NCBI RefSeq assembly: GCF_004138495.1
Contig: NZ_ML142849.1
Coordinates: 504,705 to 513,254, forward strand
Direction of reading: 5' to 3'
Origin: Phytoactinopolyspora endophytica
Lineage (GTDB): Bacteria > Actinomycetota > Actinomycetes > Jiangellales > Jiangellaceae
DNA length: 8,550 nucleotides
The translations under genes and the position numbers were made by a program. The notes under the pieces are model-generated. The model did no database searches. It worked only from the letters and a program-made list of their open reading frames with translations, and was not told the origin of the DNA. The first letter of the stretch is position 1. Each line of letters starts with the position of its first letter. Shown here one piece after another: positions 1 through 6,248 of this stretch.

Positions 1-1
1 G

Positions 2-622
2 CTGTTGCTCCCGGACGCGCCACTGGTGGCGTGGTGGCCGGCTGAGGCACCCGAGGTTCCGGCTGAGGACCCGGTCGGTGCGCTGGCCCAGCGCCGGATC
101 ACCGACGTGGCCGCGTGCAAGCGTCCGTCCGCGGCGCTGAGTGACCACGCCAACGGTTACCGCCCCGGCGATACCGACCTGGCATGGACCCGGCTGACCC
201 TGTGGCGGGCGCTGCTCGCGGCCGCACTGGACCAGCCACCGTACGAAGAGGTCACCGCGGTCCGGGTGGTGGGCGGATCGGAGAACCCGAGCGCCGACTT
301 GCTCGCAGGCTGGCTGTCGATGACGCTGCGTTGCCCGGTCACCCGCACCAAGGCGAGCGGAGTCGAAGGGATGCTAAGCGTCCGTCTCGAGCGCGCGTCC
401 GGCCCGATCGTCATCGAACGCCCGGACGAGGACGTGGCTGTGCTGAGCACTCCAGGACGGGCGGATCGCAAGGTGGCGCTGCCGCGCCGGTCCCCCGGCG
501 AGTGCCTGGCCGAGGAGCTGCGCCGGCTGGACCCGGATGAGGTCTACGGCGACGTCCTGCTCAACGGTCTCGAGCTGCAGCGGGAGACCGGCAAGACCAC
601 CCGCACGAAGGTCAAGCGCTGA
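2..622 (+). CDS. opcA: OpcA, glucose-6-phosphate dehydrogenase assembly/activator protein (C-terminal part, 5' end cut by window)
   Basis: OpcA binds and activates glucose-6-phosphate dehydrogenase (Zwf) in actinobacteria and cyanobacteria, supporting NADPH supply through the oxidative pentose phosphate pathway in the cytoplasm. The reading frame is open from the left edge, so 206 C-terminal residues are seen of a protein usually a little over 300 long. The TTG near base 5 is an internal Leu codon. Visible family-like stretches are the opening LLLPDAPLVAWWP, then RRITDVAAC, and the GDVLLNGLELQRETG segment near the C-terminus. The stop is TGA at 620-622. The pgl gene follows after 52 bases on the same strand, which is the standard zwf-opcA-pgl order; zwf would lie just left of the window. 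No frameshift or unusual composition is seen. Identification rests on these recalled motifs plus synteny. Confidence 0.9.
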   Translation: MLLPDAPLVAWWPAEAPEVPAEDPVGALAQRRITDVAACKRPSAALSDHANGYRPGDTDLAWTRLTLWRALLAAALDQPPYEEVTAVRVVGGSENPSADLLAGWLSMTLRCPVTRTKASGVEGMLSVRLERASGPIVIERPDEDVAVLSTPGRADRKVALPRRSPGECLAEELRRLDPDEVYGDVLLNGLELQRETGKTTRTKVKR

Positions 623-674
623 CCGTGCGGGCTGCACCGTTCACCCGTCCCACCCACCGGATGACGAGGTCCAC

Positions 675-1454
675 ATGAGCAATCACAGTGTGGTCGTGCA
701 CCATGATGCGGAGGTACTCGCCGAGGCAGCCGCCGCTCGCCTGATCACCCGGCTCGCCGACGCCCAGGCCGCCCGTGGGCAGGCGTCGGTCGTACTGACG
801 GGCGGCCGGATCGGGACGGCGATGCTGGCATCGGTACGGCGCTCCCCCGCCCACTCGGCCGTCGACTGGTCCACGGTGGACATCTGGTGGGGCGACGAGC
901 GGTTCCTCGGTCGGGGCGACGCCGAGCGGAACGAGACGCAGGCGCGCGAGGCGCTGCTGGACCACATACCAGTCGACGAGTCCCGGGTGCATCCCATGCC
1001 GGCCGACGACGGCGAGTTCGCGGGTGACCCGGAGGGCGCCGCAGAGTGGTACGCCGCGGAGCTCGCCGCCGCGACGGCGGCGAACGCGGACGCCGAGGTT
1101 CCGGAGTTCGACGTGCTCATGCTGGGGGTGGGCCCGGACGGCCACGTCGCGTCGTTGTTCCCCGAGTTTCCCTCTCTGGACGACGAGCGGCCGGCGGTCG
1201 CGGTGCATGGCGCGCCCAAGCCGCCGCCGACCCGGCTGACGCTGACGTTGCCCGCGATCCGCTCGGCCGCCGAGGTCTGGCTCGTGGTGTCGGGCGAGGA
1301 CAAGGCACCCGCGGTGCAGATGGCGATGTCCGGTGCCGATCCGACGCAGATCCCCGCCGCCGGAGCGCAGGGCCGGCACGCCACCAGGTGGTTGCTCGAC
1401 GAGGCGGCCGCGTCCAAGCTCCCGCCAGGTCTGAACCGCCGCACCACGCCCTGA
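675..1454 (+). CDS. pgl: 6-phosphogluconolactonase
   Basis: This enzyme hydrolyses 6-phospho-D-glucono-1,5-lactone to 6-phosphogluconate, the second step of the oxidative pentose phosphate pathway (Pgl/DevB, glucosamine-6-phosphate isomerase-like fold). The product has 259 residues, normal for the family. Motifs are LTGGRIGTAML (41-51), WWGDERFL (71-78), the GVGPDGHVASLFP segment (151-163) with the His of the GDGHxASLFP-type signature, KPPPTRLTLTLPAI (182-195) and GEDKA (207-211). The frame is open further upstream to about base 537, but the ATG at 675 is chosen because GAGG lies at 666-669 with 5-base spacing and because the residues before it overlap opcA and look like a frame shadow. It follows opcA by 52 bases and precedes the racemase-like gene by 14 bases, so all three are probably co-transcribed. 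Confidence 0.95.
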   Translation: MSNHSVVVHHDAEVLAEAAAARLITRLADAQAARGQASVVLTGGRIGTAMLASVRRSPAHSAVDWSTVDIWWGDERFLGRGDAERNETQAREALLDHIPVDESRVHPMPADDGEFAGDPEGAAEWYAAELAAATAANADAEVPEFDVLMLGVGPDGHVASLFPEFPSLDDERPAVAVHGAPKPPPTRLTLTLPAIRSAAEVWLVVSGEDKAPAVQMAMSGADPTQIPAAGAQGRHATRWLLDEAAASKLPPGLNRRTTP

Positions 1455-1468
1455 CGACGGAGTCCTGG

Positions 1469-2191
1469 ATGAAGCATCTCGGTATCCTCGCGCACAGCAC
1501 GGAGGGCGCCGCCCTCTGCTTCCGAGCGTTCTGCCAGGCAGGATTCGCCGAGCTGGGTCCACATCAGCATCCAGACGTCACGTTGGACTGCATCGCCATG
1601 GGGCGCAGCATGGCCGCATGGCACGCCGGAGACTACGTATCGATCCGGTCCACGCTGTCGATGAGCGCCCAACGGCTCGCTGACGCTGGCGCCGACTTCT
1701 TCGTGTGTCCGGACAACACCGCACACATGGCACTCGAACAACCCGGAGCGGCACTGGCCCTTCCCGGCCTGCACATCGCCGAGGTGGTGGCGAACCAGGC
1801 AGCCGCAGACGGTCGCGAGCGGGTGGGCGTACTGGGCACCAGCTACCTGATGGATGGCCCGATATATCCTCGGGCGTTCGCCGACCGTGGCATCGCCGCT
1901 GAAGTGCCGGATGTACCGGACCGGGACGTCATCAACACCATCATCTTCGATGAACTGGTGAACGGAGTGTTCAGCGAGTCGTCCCGGCAGGAGTATGTAC
2001 GCATCATCAAGCACCTGGCGGCACGCGGCTGTGACGCCGTCGCCCTTGTATGCACGGAGATCCCGCTCCTCGTGACCCCTGACGTCGCTCCGCTGCCCAC
2101 GCTCGACTCCACGCGCCTTCTCGCCAGCGCAGCGTTCGACGTCGCGCTCGGCCATAGGCCGATGCCCTCATGGCGCGGTGGCCCCGCCTGA
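1469..2191 (+). CDS. Aspartate/glutamate racemase superfamily protein
   Basis: The 240-residue protein belongs to the cofactor-independent Asp/Glu racemase fold, whose members epimerise acidic amino acids or isomerise/cleave related acids such as maleate and hydantoins. It begins MKHLGILAHSTEGAALC, a first-strand motif of this fold. The first catalytic region reads VCPDNTAH (79-86): the residue just before Asn-Thr is Asp82 instead of the usual Cys, with a Cys at 80 instead. The second reads VCTEIPLL (194-201), keeping the expected catalytic Cys195. Known family members such as E. coli YgeA also lack the first Cys (it has Thr), so activity is possible but the substrate is uncertain. The ATG at 1469 has GGAG at 1459-1462. 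It starts 14 bases after pgl and is probably in the same transcript, although nothing in the pentose phosphate pathway needs it. Cytoplasmic: no signal peptide or membrane segment. Confidence 0.85.
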   Translation: MKHLGILAHSTEGAALCFRAFCQAGFAELGPHQHPDVTLDCIAMGRSMAAWHAGDYVSIRSTLSMSAQRLADAGADFFVCPDNTAHMALEQPGAALALPGLHIAEVVANQAAADGRERVGVLGTSYLMDGPIYPRAFADRGIAAEVPDVPDRDVINTIIFDELVNGVFSESSRQEYVRIIKHLAARGCDAVALVCTEIPLLVTPDVAPLPTLDSTRLLASAAFDVALGHRPMPSWRGGPA

Positions 2192-2261
2192 ACCACCGGT
2201 TGGCGGTCACGGAAATAAAAGTTGCTCGGCTAAGGAATGCGGCGGGAGACGTCACACAGCG

Positions 2262-2278
2262 GCCGTTGCTGAAACGGC
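2262..2278. other. Small inverted repeat after the racemase-like gene
   Basis: GCCGTT (2262-2267) and AACGGC (2273-2278) form a 6-bp stem with a 5-base loop in the 265-base gap between the racemase-like gene and the epimerase-like gene. There is no T-run after it, so it is a weak candidate for a terminator or an operator. The rest of the gap (2192-2456) shows no convincing gene; a 32-codon ATG frame at 2322-2420 has no ribosome binding site. Confidence 0.25.
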
Positions 2279-2456
2279 AATGAAAATGGACGGGACTTAA
2301 AGCGTCTGACACCTTCTGGGCATGACCGAGGAACAAGAGGCCGGGAATGAGCTCAAGTGTCTCCTGCCGCAGACGATGGCCGTGAACACCCACCGCGCGG
2401 CCGGCAGATTCCGCAGCTAGACCACCACCCCGAACACGACCCGGCAAGGACCCACA

Positions 2457-3365
2457 ATGGACGTCTTCCTCACCGGCGCAAGCGGCTACATCGGCGGAGC
2501 CGTCGCCAAGCGCCTGATCCGCGACGGGCACACCGTGCGCGGTTTGACCCGTACCCCCGGCGTAGTCGATACGCTCACCGCAGCGGGCATCGATCCGGTC
2601 ATCGGCGAGCTCGACGACGGCGCTCTGCTTGAGCGGGAAGCCAAGCGGGCAGACGCGGTCGTCAACACCGCACACAGTGATCACCGCGGCGCCGTTGAAA
2701 CCTTCATCGGTGCGCTGCGCGACTCGGGCAAGATCCTGATCCACACCAGCGGAACAAGCGTCATCGGCGATGACGCCCAGGGCCAGAGCGCCTCAAGCAG
2801 TGTCTTCGACGACGCCGTGCCCTTCAGTCCGGGGGACCATGAGATCCGACGGGCCCGTTACGCCATCGATCGCGCTGTCGTCGATGCTGGTGGAGCAGGG
2901 CTACGCACGCTCGTGCTGTGCAACTCGCTGATCTACGGCAACGGCACGGGCCCCCGCCCGCAGACCGTGCTGATCCCGCCACTGGTCACCCAGGCCCAAC
3001 GCAGTGGAACCGTCCGCGTGGTCGGACGCGGCCTCAACCGCTGGTCGACCGTCCATCTCGACGACATGGCCGACCTCTACAATCTGGCTCTCACCGAACC
3101 TGCCACAGAGGGGTTCTACTTCGTGGAGGGCGGCGAGGATGCGTCGTTCGCCGAGATCGGACAGGCGGTCGCCCGGCGGCTGGGCCTGGAGCCGGTCGAA
3201 CCGTGGGGTCTGGACTCTGCCGCGGCCGCGTGGGGCGAAGGATTCGCCCGCTACGCGCTCGGCGCCAACAGTCGCGTACGCGCAACCCGGGCACGTGCCC
3301 TCGGCTGGCGCCCCTCGCGTCCTCCCATCACCGCCTGGATCGAGCACGACATGCCCTTGCCGTGA
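2457..3365 (+). CDS. NAD-dependent epimerase/dehydratase family protein (extended/atypical SDR)
   Basis: The 302-residue cytoplasmic protein has a Rossmann nucleotide-binding motif at the extreme N-terminus, TGASGYIGG (6-14, the TGxxGxxG pattern). The acidic stretch GELDD (50-54) and VVNTAH (68-73) match the cofactor-binding half of extended SDRs. HTSGTSVIGD (96-105) supplies the active-site Ser/Thr. RWSTVHLDDMADLY (196-208) is the C-terminal-half signature of a common bacterial group annotated NAD-dependent epimerase/dehydratase. The expected YxxxK catalytic pair reads Y135-A-I-D-R139, so Lys is replaced by Arg. This makes it an atypical SDR that may act as a reductase or NAD(P)-binding sensor; the substrate cannot be told. 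The ATG at 2457 has AAGGA at 2446-2450 with 6-base spacing. It stands 265 bases after the racemase-like gene and probably has its own promoter. No transcriptional regulator adjoins it. Confidence 0.85.
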   Translation: MDVFLTGASGYIGGAVAKRLIRDGHTVRGLTRTPGVVDTLTAAGIDPVIGELDDGALLEREAKRADAVVNTAHSDHRGAVETFIGALRDSGKILIHTSGTSVIGDDAQGQSASSSVFDDAVPFSPGDHEIRRARYAIDRAVVDAGGAGLRTLVLCNSLIYGNGTGPRPQTVLIPPLVTQAQRSGTVRVVGRGLNRWSTVHLDDMADLYNLALTEPATEGFYFVEGGEDASFAEIGQAVARRLGLEPVEPWGLDSAAAAWGEGFARYALGANSRVRATRARALGWRPSRPPITAWIEHDMPLP

Positions 3366-3506
3366 TTCCCAGGCACTGGCGGGCCCCATGAGCGCAGCTG
3401 CCCCGGCCGTCTCGCGCTCTTGCTCCACGCCTTCCTTCAGCGGCACTCTCAAAGGAACCACGGACCACATAGTGTGGCCCGGCATGATGGAGATCAAAGT
3501 GACGGA

Positions 3507-3525
3507 CGAGGGTAGGCTTACCTAC
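3507..3525 (+). promoter_or_regulatory. Palindromic promoter/operator-like site before the Cys-rich gene (iron-box-like, overlapping a TAGGCT -10 element)
   Basis: The core GTAGG-CTTA-CCTAC (3512-3525) is a perfect 5-bp inverted repeat with a 4-base spacer. Written as a 19-mer from 3507 it agrees at about 15 of 19 positions with the DtxR/IdeR iron-box consensus as I recall it (TTAGGTTAGGCTAACCTAA). The same bases contain TAGGCT (3513-3518), a good actinobacterial TANNNT -10 element lying 8 bases before the ATG at 3527, which is the spacing of a leaderless promoter. I see no clear -35 hexamer 16-18 bases upstream. The two readings are compatible: a metal-dependent repressor sitting on the -10 box. 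No ribosome binding site is visible between it and the ATG, in line with a leaderless start. Confidence 0.5.
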
Positions 3526-3526
3526 G

Positions 3527-3712
3527 ATGAGCTCCGTGCGATCGGTCAAGGCGAAGAAGAAGTGCTGTAAGAGCACGCCCAGATGCAAGTCCTGCCCGGT
3601 CGTGCTCAAGCGGCTGGCTGACGCCGGCTTCGCCACGCGCGAGAGCAAGAAGCGCTACCTGTTCGGCGCCAAGGTGCCGAAGAAGGCCCTGACCCGCGCC
3701 CGCGCAGTCTGA
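3527..3712 (+). CDS. Small basic Cys-rich protein (conserved hypothetical)
   Basis: The 61-residue protein is very basic and has a cysteine cluster of form CC-x5-C-x2-C (Cys13, Cys14, Cys20, Cys23) inside the segment KKKCCKSTPRCKSCPVVLKR, followed by a short helix-like part and RYLFGAKVPKKALTRAR. The cluster looks fit to bind a metal or iron-sulfur centre, and the Lys/Arg surface suggests nucleic-acid or ribosome contact; both are inferences. I recall similar KKCC...RCxxCPV small proteins being annotated as hypothetical across actinobacteria, but cannot check that here. The ATG at 3527 is chosen because an in-frame TAGGCT -10 box sits 8 bases upstream and the Cys-rich part begins soon after. 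A weak hairpin TGACAT/ATGTCA (3710-3715 and 3723-3728) overlaps the stop codon. The gene stands alone: 161 bases after the epimerase-like gene and 233 before the SulP gene. Confidence 0.75.
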   Translation: MSSVRSVKAKKKCCKSTPRCKSCPVVLKRLADAGFATRESKKRYLFGAKVPKKALTRARAV

Positions 3713-3722
3713 CATCACTCAC

Positions 3723-3945
3723 ATGTCAAGGCCATCTTTCCGCGCTATGAGGCCACATGAGTTCCTCCGGCGCCTCCAGCACGTTCCTTTTCCCGACCAT
3801 AACGGTGGGTTGGCGCTGGTATACCCGCGTTGAACAGCGCTGACACCGAATCTGGTCAGACACGTCGTCATGCGGCGATACCTTGATCTCAAGGAATATC
3901 TCCACGAGCCGAAGGAGCTGACGTCGTGGCCGGTGGACGCATCCG
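3723..3945 (+). other. Possible decayed gene fragment between the Cys-rich gene and SulP
   Basis: One frame reads as protein-like sequence on both sides of a single TGA at 3831-3833. The first part, from ATG 3723, contains MRPHEFLRRLQHVPFPDHNG. The second, from about 3834 with ATG at 3870, contains RRYLDLKEYLHEPKELTSW and then GDGPEYQAWM. The second part runs on into the start of the SulP gene in a different frame. No ribosome binding site is obvious and I recognise no family. It may be a gene broken by one stop codon, a short gene starting at 3870, or chance. Base composition here is less GC-rich than the neighbouring genes, as expected of intergenic or decayed sequence. Confidence 0.2.
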
Positions 3946-5562
3946 GTGATGGGCCCGAATACCAGGCATGGATGGCGCCTGCCTCCACGTGGAACGGCGC
4001 GCCGGGGCACAGCGAACACGCAGGCACGCCGGCGCCCGCGCCGAATCGGCCCGCCCGCTCGCGGCGACCTCATCGCGGGTATCAGCGTCGCGCTGGTCCT
4101 CGTCCCGCAGTCGCTCGCCTACGCGGAACTGGCCGGGCTGCCGCCCGTGCACGGGCTGTACGCCGCTGCCATGGCACCCATAGCCGGGGCGCTGATCGGC
4201 TCCTCCCCCTACCTGCAGACCGGGCCGGTCGCACTGACCAGCCTGCTCACCCTTGGCGCGCTGTCCCCACTCGCGACAACCGGCTCGGCCACCTTCGTCG
4301 CCTACGCCGCCATCCTGGCTCTACTCGTCGGCGTCGCCCGCGTCCTGCTGGGTCTGATCCGCTGGGGCGCGCTCGCGTACTTCATGTCCATCCCGGTGGT
4401 CACCGGGTTCACCGTCGCCGCGGCCGTGTTGATCGTCGGTTCCCAGGTGCCGAGCCTGCTCGACACGCCCACCGACTCCGACAACCCGGCCAGGGCCGCG
4501 TTCGACGCGCTCTCCAGCCCGGCCGAGTGGAGCGTCGCGGCACTGCTGGTCGGCCTCGCAGTGGTCGCCGTGGTGCTGGGCGGCCGCCGCATCTCGGCTC
4601 TCGTCCCCTGGGTCCTGATCGTCACCATCGCCGCCCTGGTCGCGAGCCGCACCGGGCTGATCGACATCGCCGAAATCGGCACCGTTCCGAGCGGTCTCCC
4701 ACCGATCTCCTTGGACCTTCCCTGGGAAGCGGTACCGGACCTCATCGTCCCTGCCCTGCTCATCGCTCTCGTCGGCTTCGCCGAGCCCGCCTCGATCGCC
4801 CGTAAGTACGCCGCAGCTGACCGACAGGAGTGGAACCCGAACCGAGAGTTCATCGGGCAGGGCCTGGCGAACCTCGCCGCCGGTGTCGCCGGTGGCTATC
4901 CCACGGGCGGTTCGTTCTCCCGTTCCGCGCTGAACCGGATGACCGGGGCCCGCACCCGCTGGAGCGGCGCCATCACGGGCGTGACGGTCCTCGCGGTCCT
5001 CCCCTTCGCCGATACTCTCTCCGCCCTCCCGACGGCGGTCCTGGCCGGCCTGGTCATCGTCGCCGCGATCTCGCTGGTCGACCTGAAGCCATTCCTCACC
5101 TACTGGCACTACTCGAAGCCGCAGTTCCTGGTGGCCGTGCCGACCTTCGTCGCGACTCTGTTGCTCGCGCCGCGAGTCGAACGCGGCCTCCTGATAGGCA
5201 TCGCGCTCGCGTTCGTCGTCCACCTCTGGCGCGAGCTCCGGGTGGACCTGCGCACAACGGTCAAGGACGGCACGCTCTACGTCCACCCCGAAGGCGTGCT
5301 GTACTTCGCTTCCGCGCCCATGCTGGAGACACAGCTCACCGCGCTACTCGCCGAGAACCCCACCATCACCCGGGTTGTCCTCGACGTCCACCGCCTGGGC
5401 CGCCTCGACCTCACCGGTCTGATGGCTCTGCGTGGTTTCGCCGAGCAAGCACAGAGCTACGGTGTCAACGTCGAGGTCCACGACGTTCCGGACCACGCCC
5501 GCAATCGCGCCCACCGTGTCCTCGACCCCATATGCCGCGTCGTCACCACCGAACCCGATTAG
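3946..5562 (+). CDS. SulP family (SLC26-type) anion transporter with C-terminal STAS domain
   Basis: Integral membrane transporter for inorganic anions such as sulfate or bicarbonate; the substrate cannot be fixed from sequence. The 538-residue product matches the family length. RGDLIAGISVALVLVPQ (39-55) and AYAELAGLPPVHGLYAA (58-74) form the signature of the first transmembrane helices. GPVALTSLLT (93-102) and the NPNREFIGQGLANL...GGYPTGGSFSRSALN segment (297-330) are further SulP hallmarks. About 10-14 hydrophobic helices span roughly 40-430, and a cytoplasmic STAS domain (about 440-526) contains VVLDVHRLGRLDLTGLMAL. The start is uncertain: TGA at 3919-3921 closes the frame upstream, leaving GTG 3946 or ATG 3949; GGTGG at 3932-3936 is nearer correct spacing for the GTG. 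The first 38 residues are Arg/Pro-rich and unlike the core. No carbonic anhydrase gene adjoins it. Confidence 0.93.
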   Translation: MMGPNTRHGWRLPPRGTARRGTANTQARRRPRRIGPPARGDLIAGISVALVLVPQSLAYAELAGLPPVHGLYAAAMAPIAGALIGSSPYLQTGPVALTSLLTLGALSPLATTGSATFVAYAAILALLVGVARVLLGLIRWGALAYFMSIPVVTGFTVAAAVLIVGSQVPSLLDTPTDSDNPARAAFDALSSPAEWSVAALLVGLAVVAVVLGGRRISALVPWVLIVTIAALVASRTGLIDIAEIGTVPSGLPPISLDLPWEAVPDLIVPALLIALVGFAEPASIARKYAAADRQEWNPNREFIGQGLANLAAGVAGGYPTGGSFSRSALNRMTGARTRWSGAITGVTVLAVLPFADTLSALPTAVLAGLVIVAAISLVDLKPFLTYWHYSKPQFLVAVPTFVATLLLAPRVERGLLIGIALAFVVHLWRELRVDLRTTVKDGTLYVHPEGVLYFASAPMLETQLTALLAENPTITRVVLDVHRLGRLDLTGLMALRGFAEQAQSYGVNVEVHDVPDHARNRAHRVLDPICRVVTTEPD

Positions 5563-5564
5563 GA

Positions 5565-5583
5565 GCCCTGCGGGCGCCAGGGC
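5565..5583 (+). terminator. Candidate terminator hairpin after SulP
   Basis: GCCCTG (5565-5570) pairs with CAGGGC (5578-5583) around a 7-base loop, starting 2 bases after the SulP stop codon. The stem is GC-rich but no T-tract follows, as in many actinobacterial terminators; termination is therefore inferred from position. Confidence 0.4.
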
Positions 5584-5700
5584 AACGCCCAACGCTGCTA
5601 AGTCGGGCGGTTTTCGAGCTGAACGGACCTACAGGACTTCGGCATGGGCACGATCGGCAGGCATGGCTCGGGGAAGAACCAGAACGGAAAGCGCGGGGAA

Positions 5701-5806
5701 GGGCCGGAGAGCTTGCGCGGCCGATCTTCCGAAGGCGCAGACAAACGCGACCAGCACGGGAAGCCACCCGCCGGAGGCGTGAGAGGCCGCGGAAGCTCTC
5801 CGGCCC
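5701..5806. repeat. Long inverted repeat, 22-bp arms, between convergent genes
   Basis: Arm 5701-5722 (beginning GGGCCGGAGAGCTT) is the reverse complement of arm 5785-5806 at 21 of 22 positions; the one mismatch is at 5715 against 5792. The arms enclose 62 bases with only small inner stems, such as CGGG/CCCG at 5757-5760 and 5767-5770. The flanks show no target-site duplication and there is no coding sequence inside. It could be a bidirectional terminator, a structured RNA, or a tiny palindromic mobile element. Confidence 0.8.
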
Positions 5807-5856
5807 CACCAACGCAACCACGCCCGAGCGCGCGGCTAGAGAGTGGGGCCGAATGA

Positions 5857-5888
5857 AGCGTCGAGGACCGCCTAGAGGCGTCGACGCT
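5857..5888 (-). terminator. Inverted repeat overlapping the rbpA stop codon, candidate terminator
   Basis: AGCGTCGA (5857-5864) and TCGACGCT (5881-5888) are a perfect 8-bp inverted repeat. Inside it CGCCT (5869-5873) and AGGCG (5876-5880) continue the stem after a 4-base bulge. The rbpA stop codon (5872-5874 on the - strand) lies within the loop end. There is no T-run downstream on the - strand, so a terminator role is only suggested. Confidence 0.35.
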
Positions 5889-6213
5889 GGCGGAGCGCCG
5901 CCAATGCCTCTTCGAGGAGCGCAGCACCGTCTTCGTCGCTGCGCCGCTCTTTGACGTACGCCAAATGCGACTTATAAGGCTCCGCACGCGGCGATGGCGG
6001 CGGATTCTCCTTTTCCTGACTGGCCGGCAGACCACACCTCGGGCAGTCCCACGACTGTGGTACGTCGGCATCGAGCGCGAAGTACAGCGGACTCATGTGG
6101 CCGCGGCCGCAGTAGAACATTACTTGACGACGCGGGGCTGACTCGCCTCGTTCGTCCTCTCCCATTGGGCCGGCTCCGACCCGACTCCCCCGGATTGCGT
6201 TACCACCGGCCAC
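5872..6213 (-). CDS. rbpA: RNA polymerase-binding protein RbpA family
   Basis: RbpA is an actinobacterial factor that binds RNA polymerase and group 1/2 sigma factors and helps form the open promoter complex. The 113-residue protein begins VAGGNAIRGSRVGAGPMGE, with the initiator written V (GTG). A zinc-binding-like set follows: Cys35, His39, Cys57, Cys60 in YCGRGH and WDCPRCG. The C-terminal helix region EPYKSHLAYVKERRSDEDG and on to the end corresponds to the sigma-interaction domain, where classical RbpA has THWDMLxERR. The frame is open to about 6369, but GTG 6211-6213 is chosen because AGGGAGGA (6222-6229) lies 8 bases upstream and family members start with this AGGNAIRGSR sequence. It is on the same strand as secG, 200 bases downstream, with structured DNA between. 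It may be a paralogue of the main RbpA; that cannot be settled from this window. Confidence 0.9.
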   Translation of the reverse strand: MAGGNAIRGSRVGAGPMGEDERGESAPRRQVMFYCGRGHMSPLYFALDADVPQSWDCPRCGLPASQEKENPPPSPRAEPYKSHLAYVKERRSDEDGAALLEEALAALRQRRRL

Positions 6214-6248
6214 CTCGTCAGTCCTCCCTAAGCTCCGGCGACAATCGA

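Larger units (their letters stand above)
5563..5871. other. Convergent intergenic region between SulP and rbpA
   Basis: These 309 bases lie between the stop codons of two converging genes. Several frames are open here on both strands (for example an ATG frame at 5644-5856), but their products are rich in Arg, Gly, Pro and Ser, match no family I know and lack ribosome binding sites, so I call no gene. The region holds three inverted repeats listed separately: one 2 bases after the SulP stop, a long 22-bp pair in the middle, and one overlapping the rbpA stop. Confidence 0.6.

Noticed and set aside
683..2155. 490-codon - strand frame opposite pgl and the racemase-like gene
   Set aside because: Low-complexity, Ser/Ala/Arg-rich product opposite two well-identified genes; a GC-driven shadow.
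2322..2420. 32-codon ATG frame before the epimerase-like gene
   Set aside because: No ribosome binding site, no recognisable sequence, and such length is common by chance.
3388..3570. ATG frame of 60 codons upstream of and overlapping the Cys-rich gene, ending in an acidic stretch
   Set aside because: The acidic end is the Lys-codon-rich start of the Cys-rich gene read in another frame; no ribosome binding site and no family resemblance.
3870..4805. Long + strand frame overlapping the SulP gene
   Set aside because: Beyond about base 4020 it is Arg/Pro/Ala-rich shadow of the SulP gene; only its first part may be real and is reported separately.
4321..5286. 321-codon - strand frame opposite SulP
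   Set aside because: Highly charged, Asp/Arg/Glu-rich product typical of the antisense of membrane-protein codons; no start signal.
5701..5806. Insertion sequence or transposase-bearing element
   Set aside because: Terminal repeats exist but no transposase frame, no target-site duplication, and the enclosed 62 bases are too short; at most a tiny non-autonomous element.
5598..6071. - strand frame across the convergent gap into rbpA
   Set aside because: Overlaps rbpA in another frame and its product is Arg/Ser-rich without motifs.
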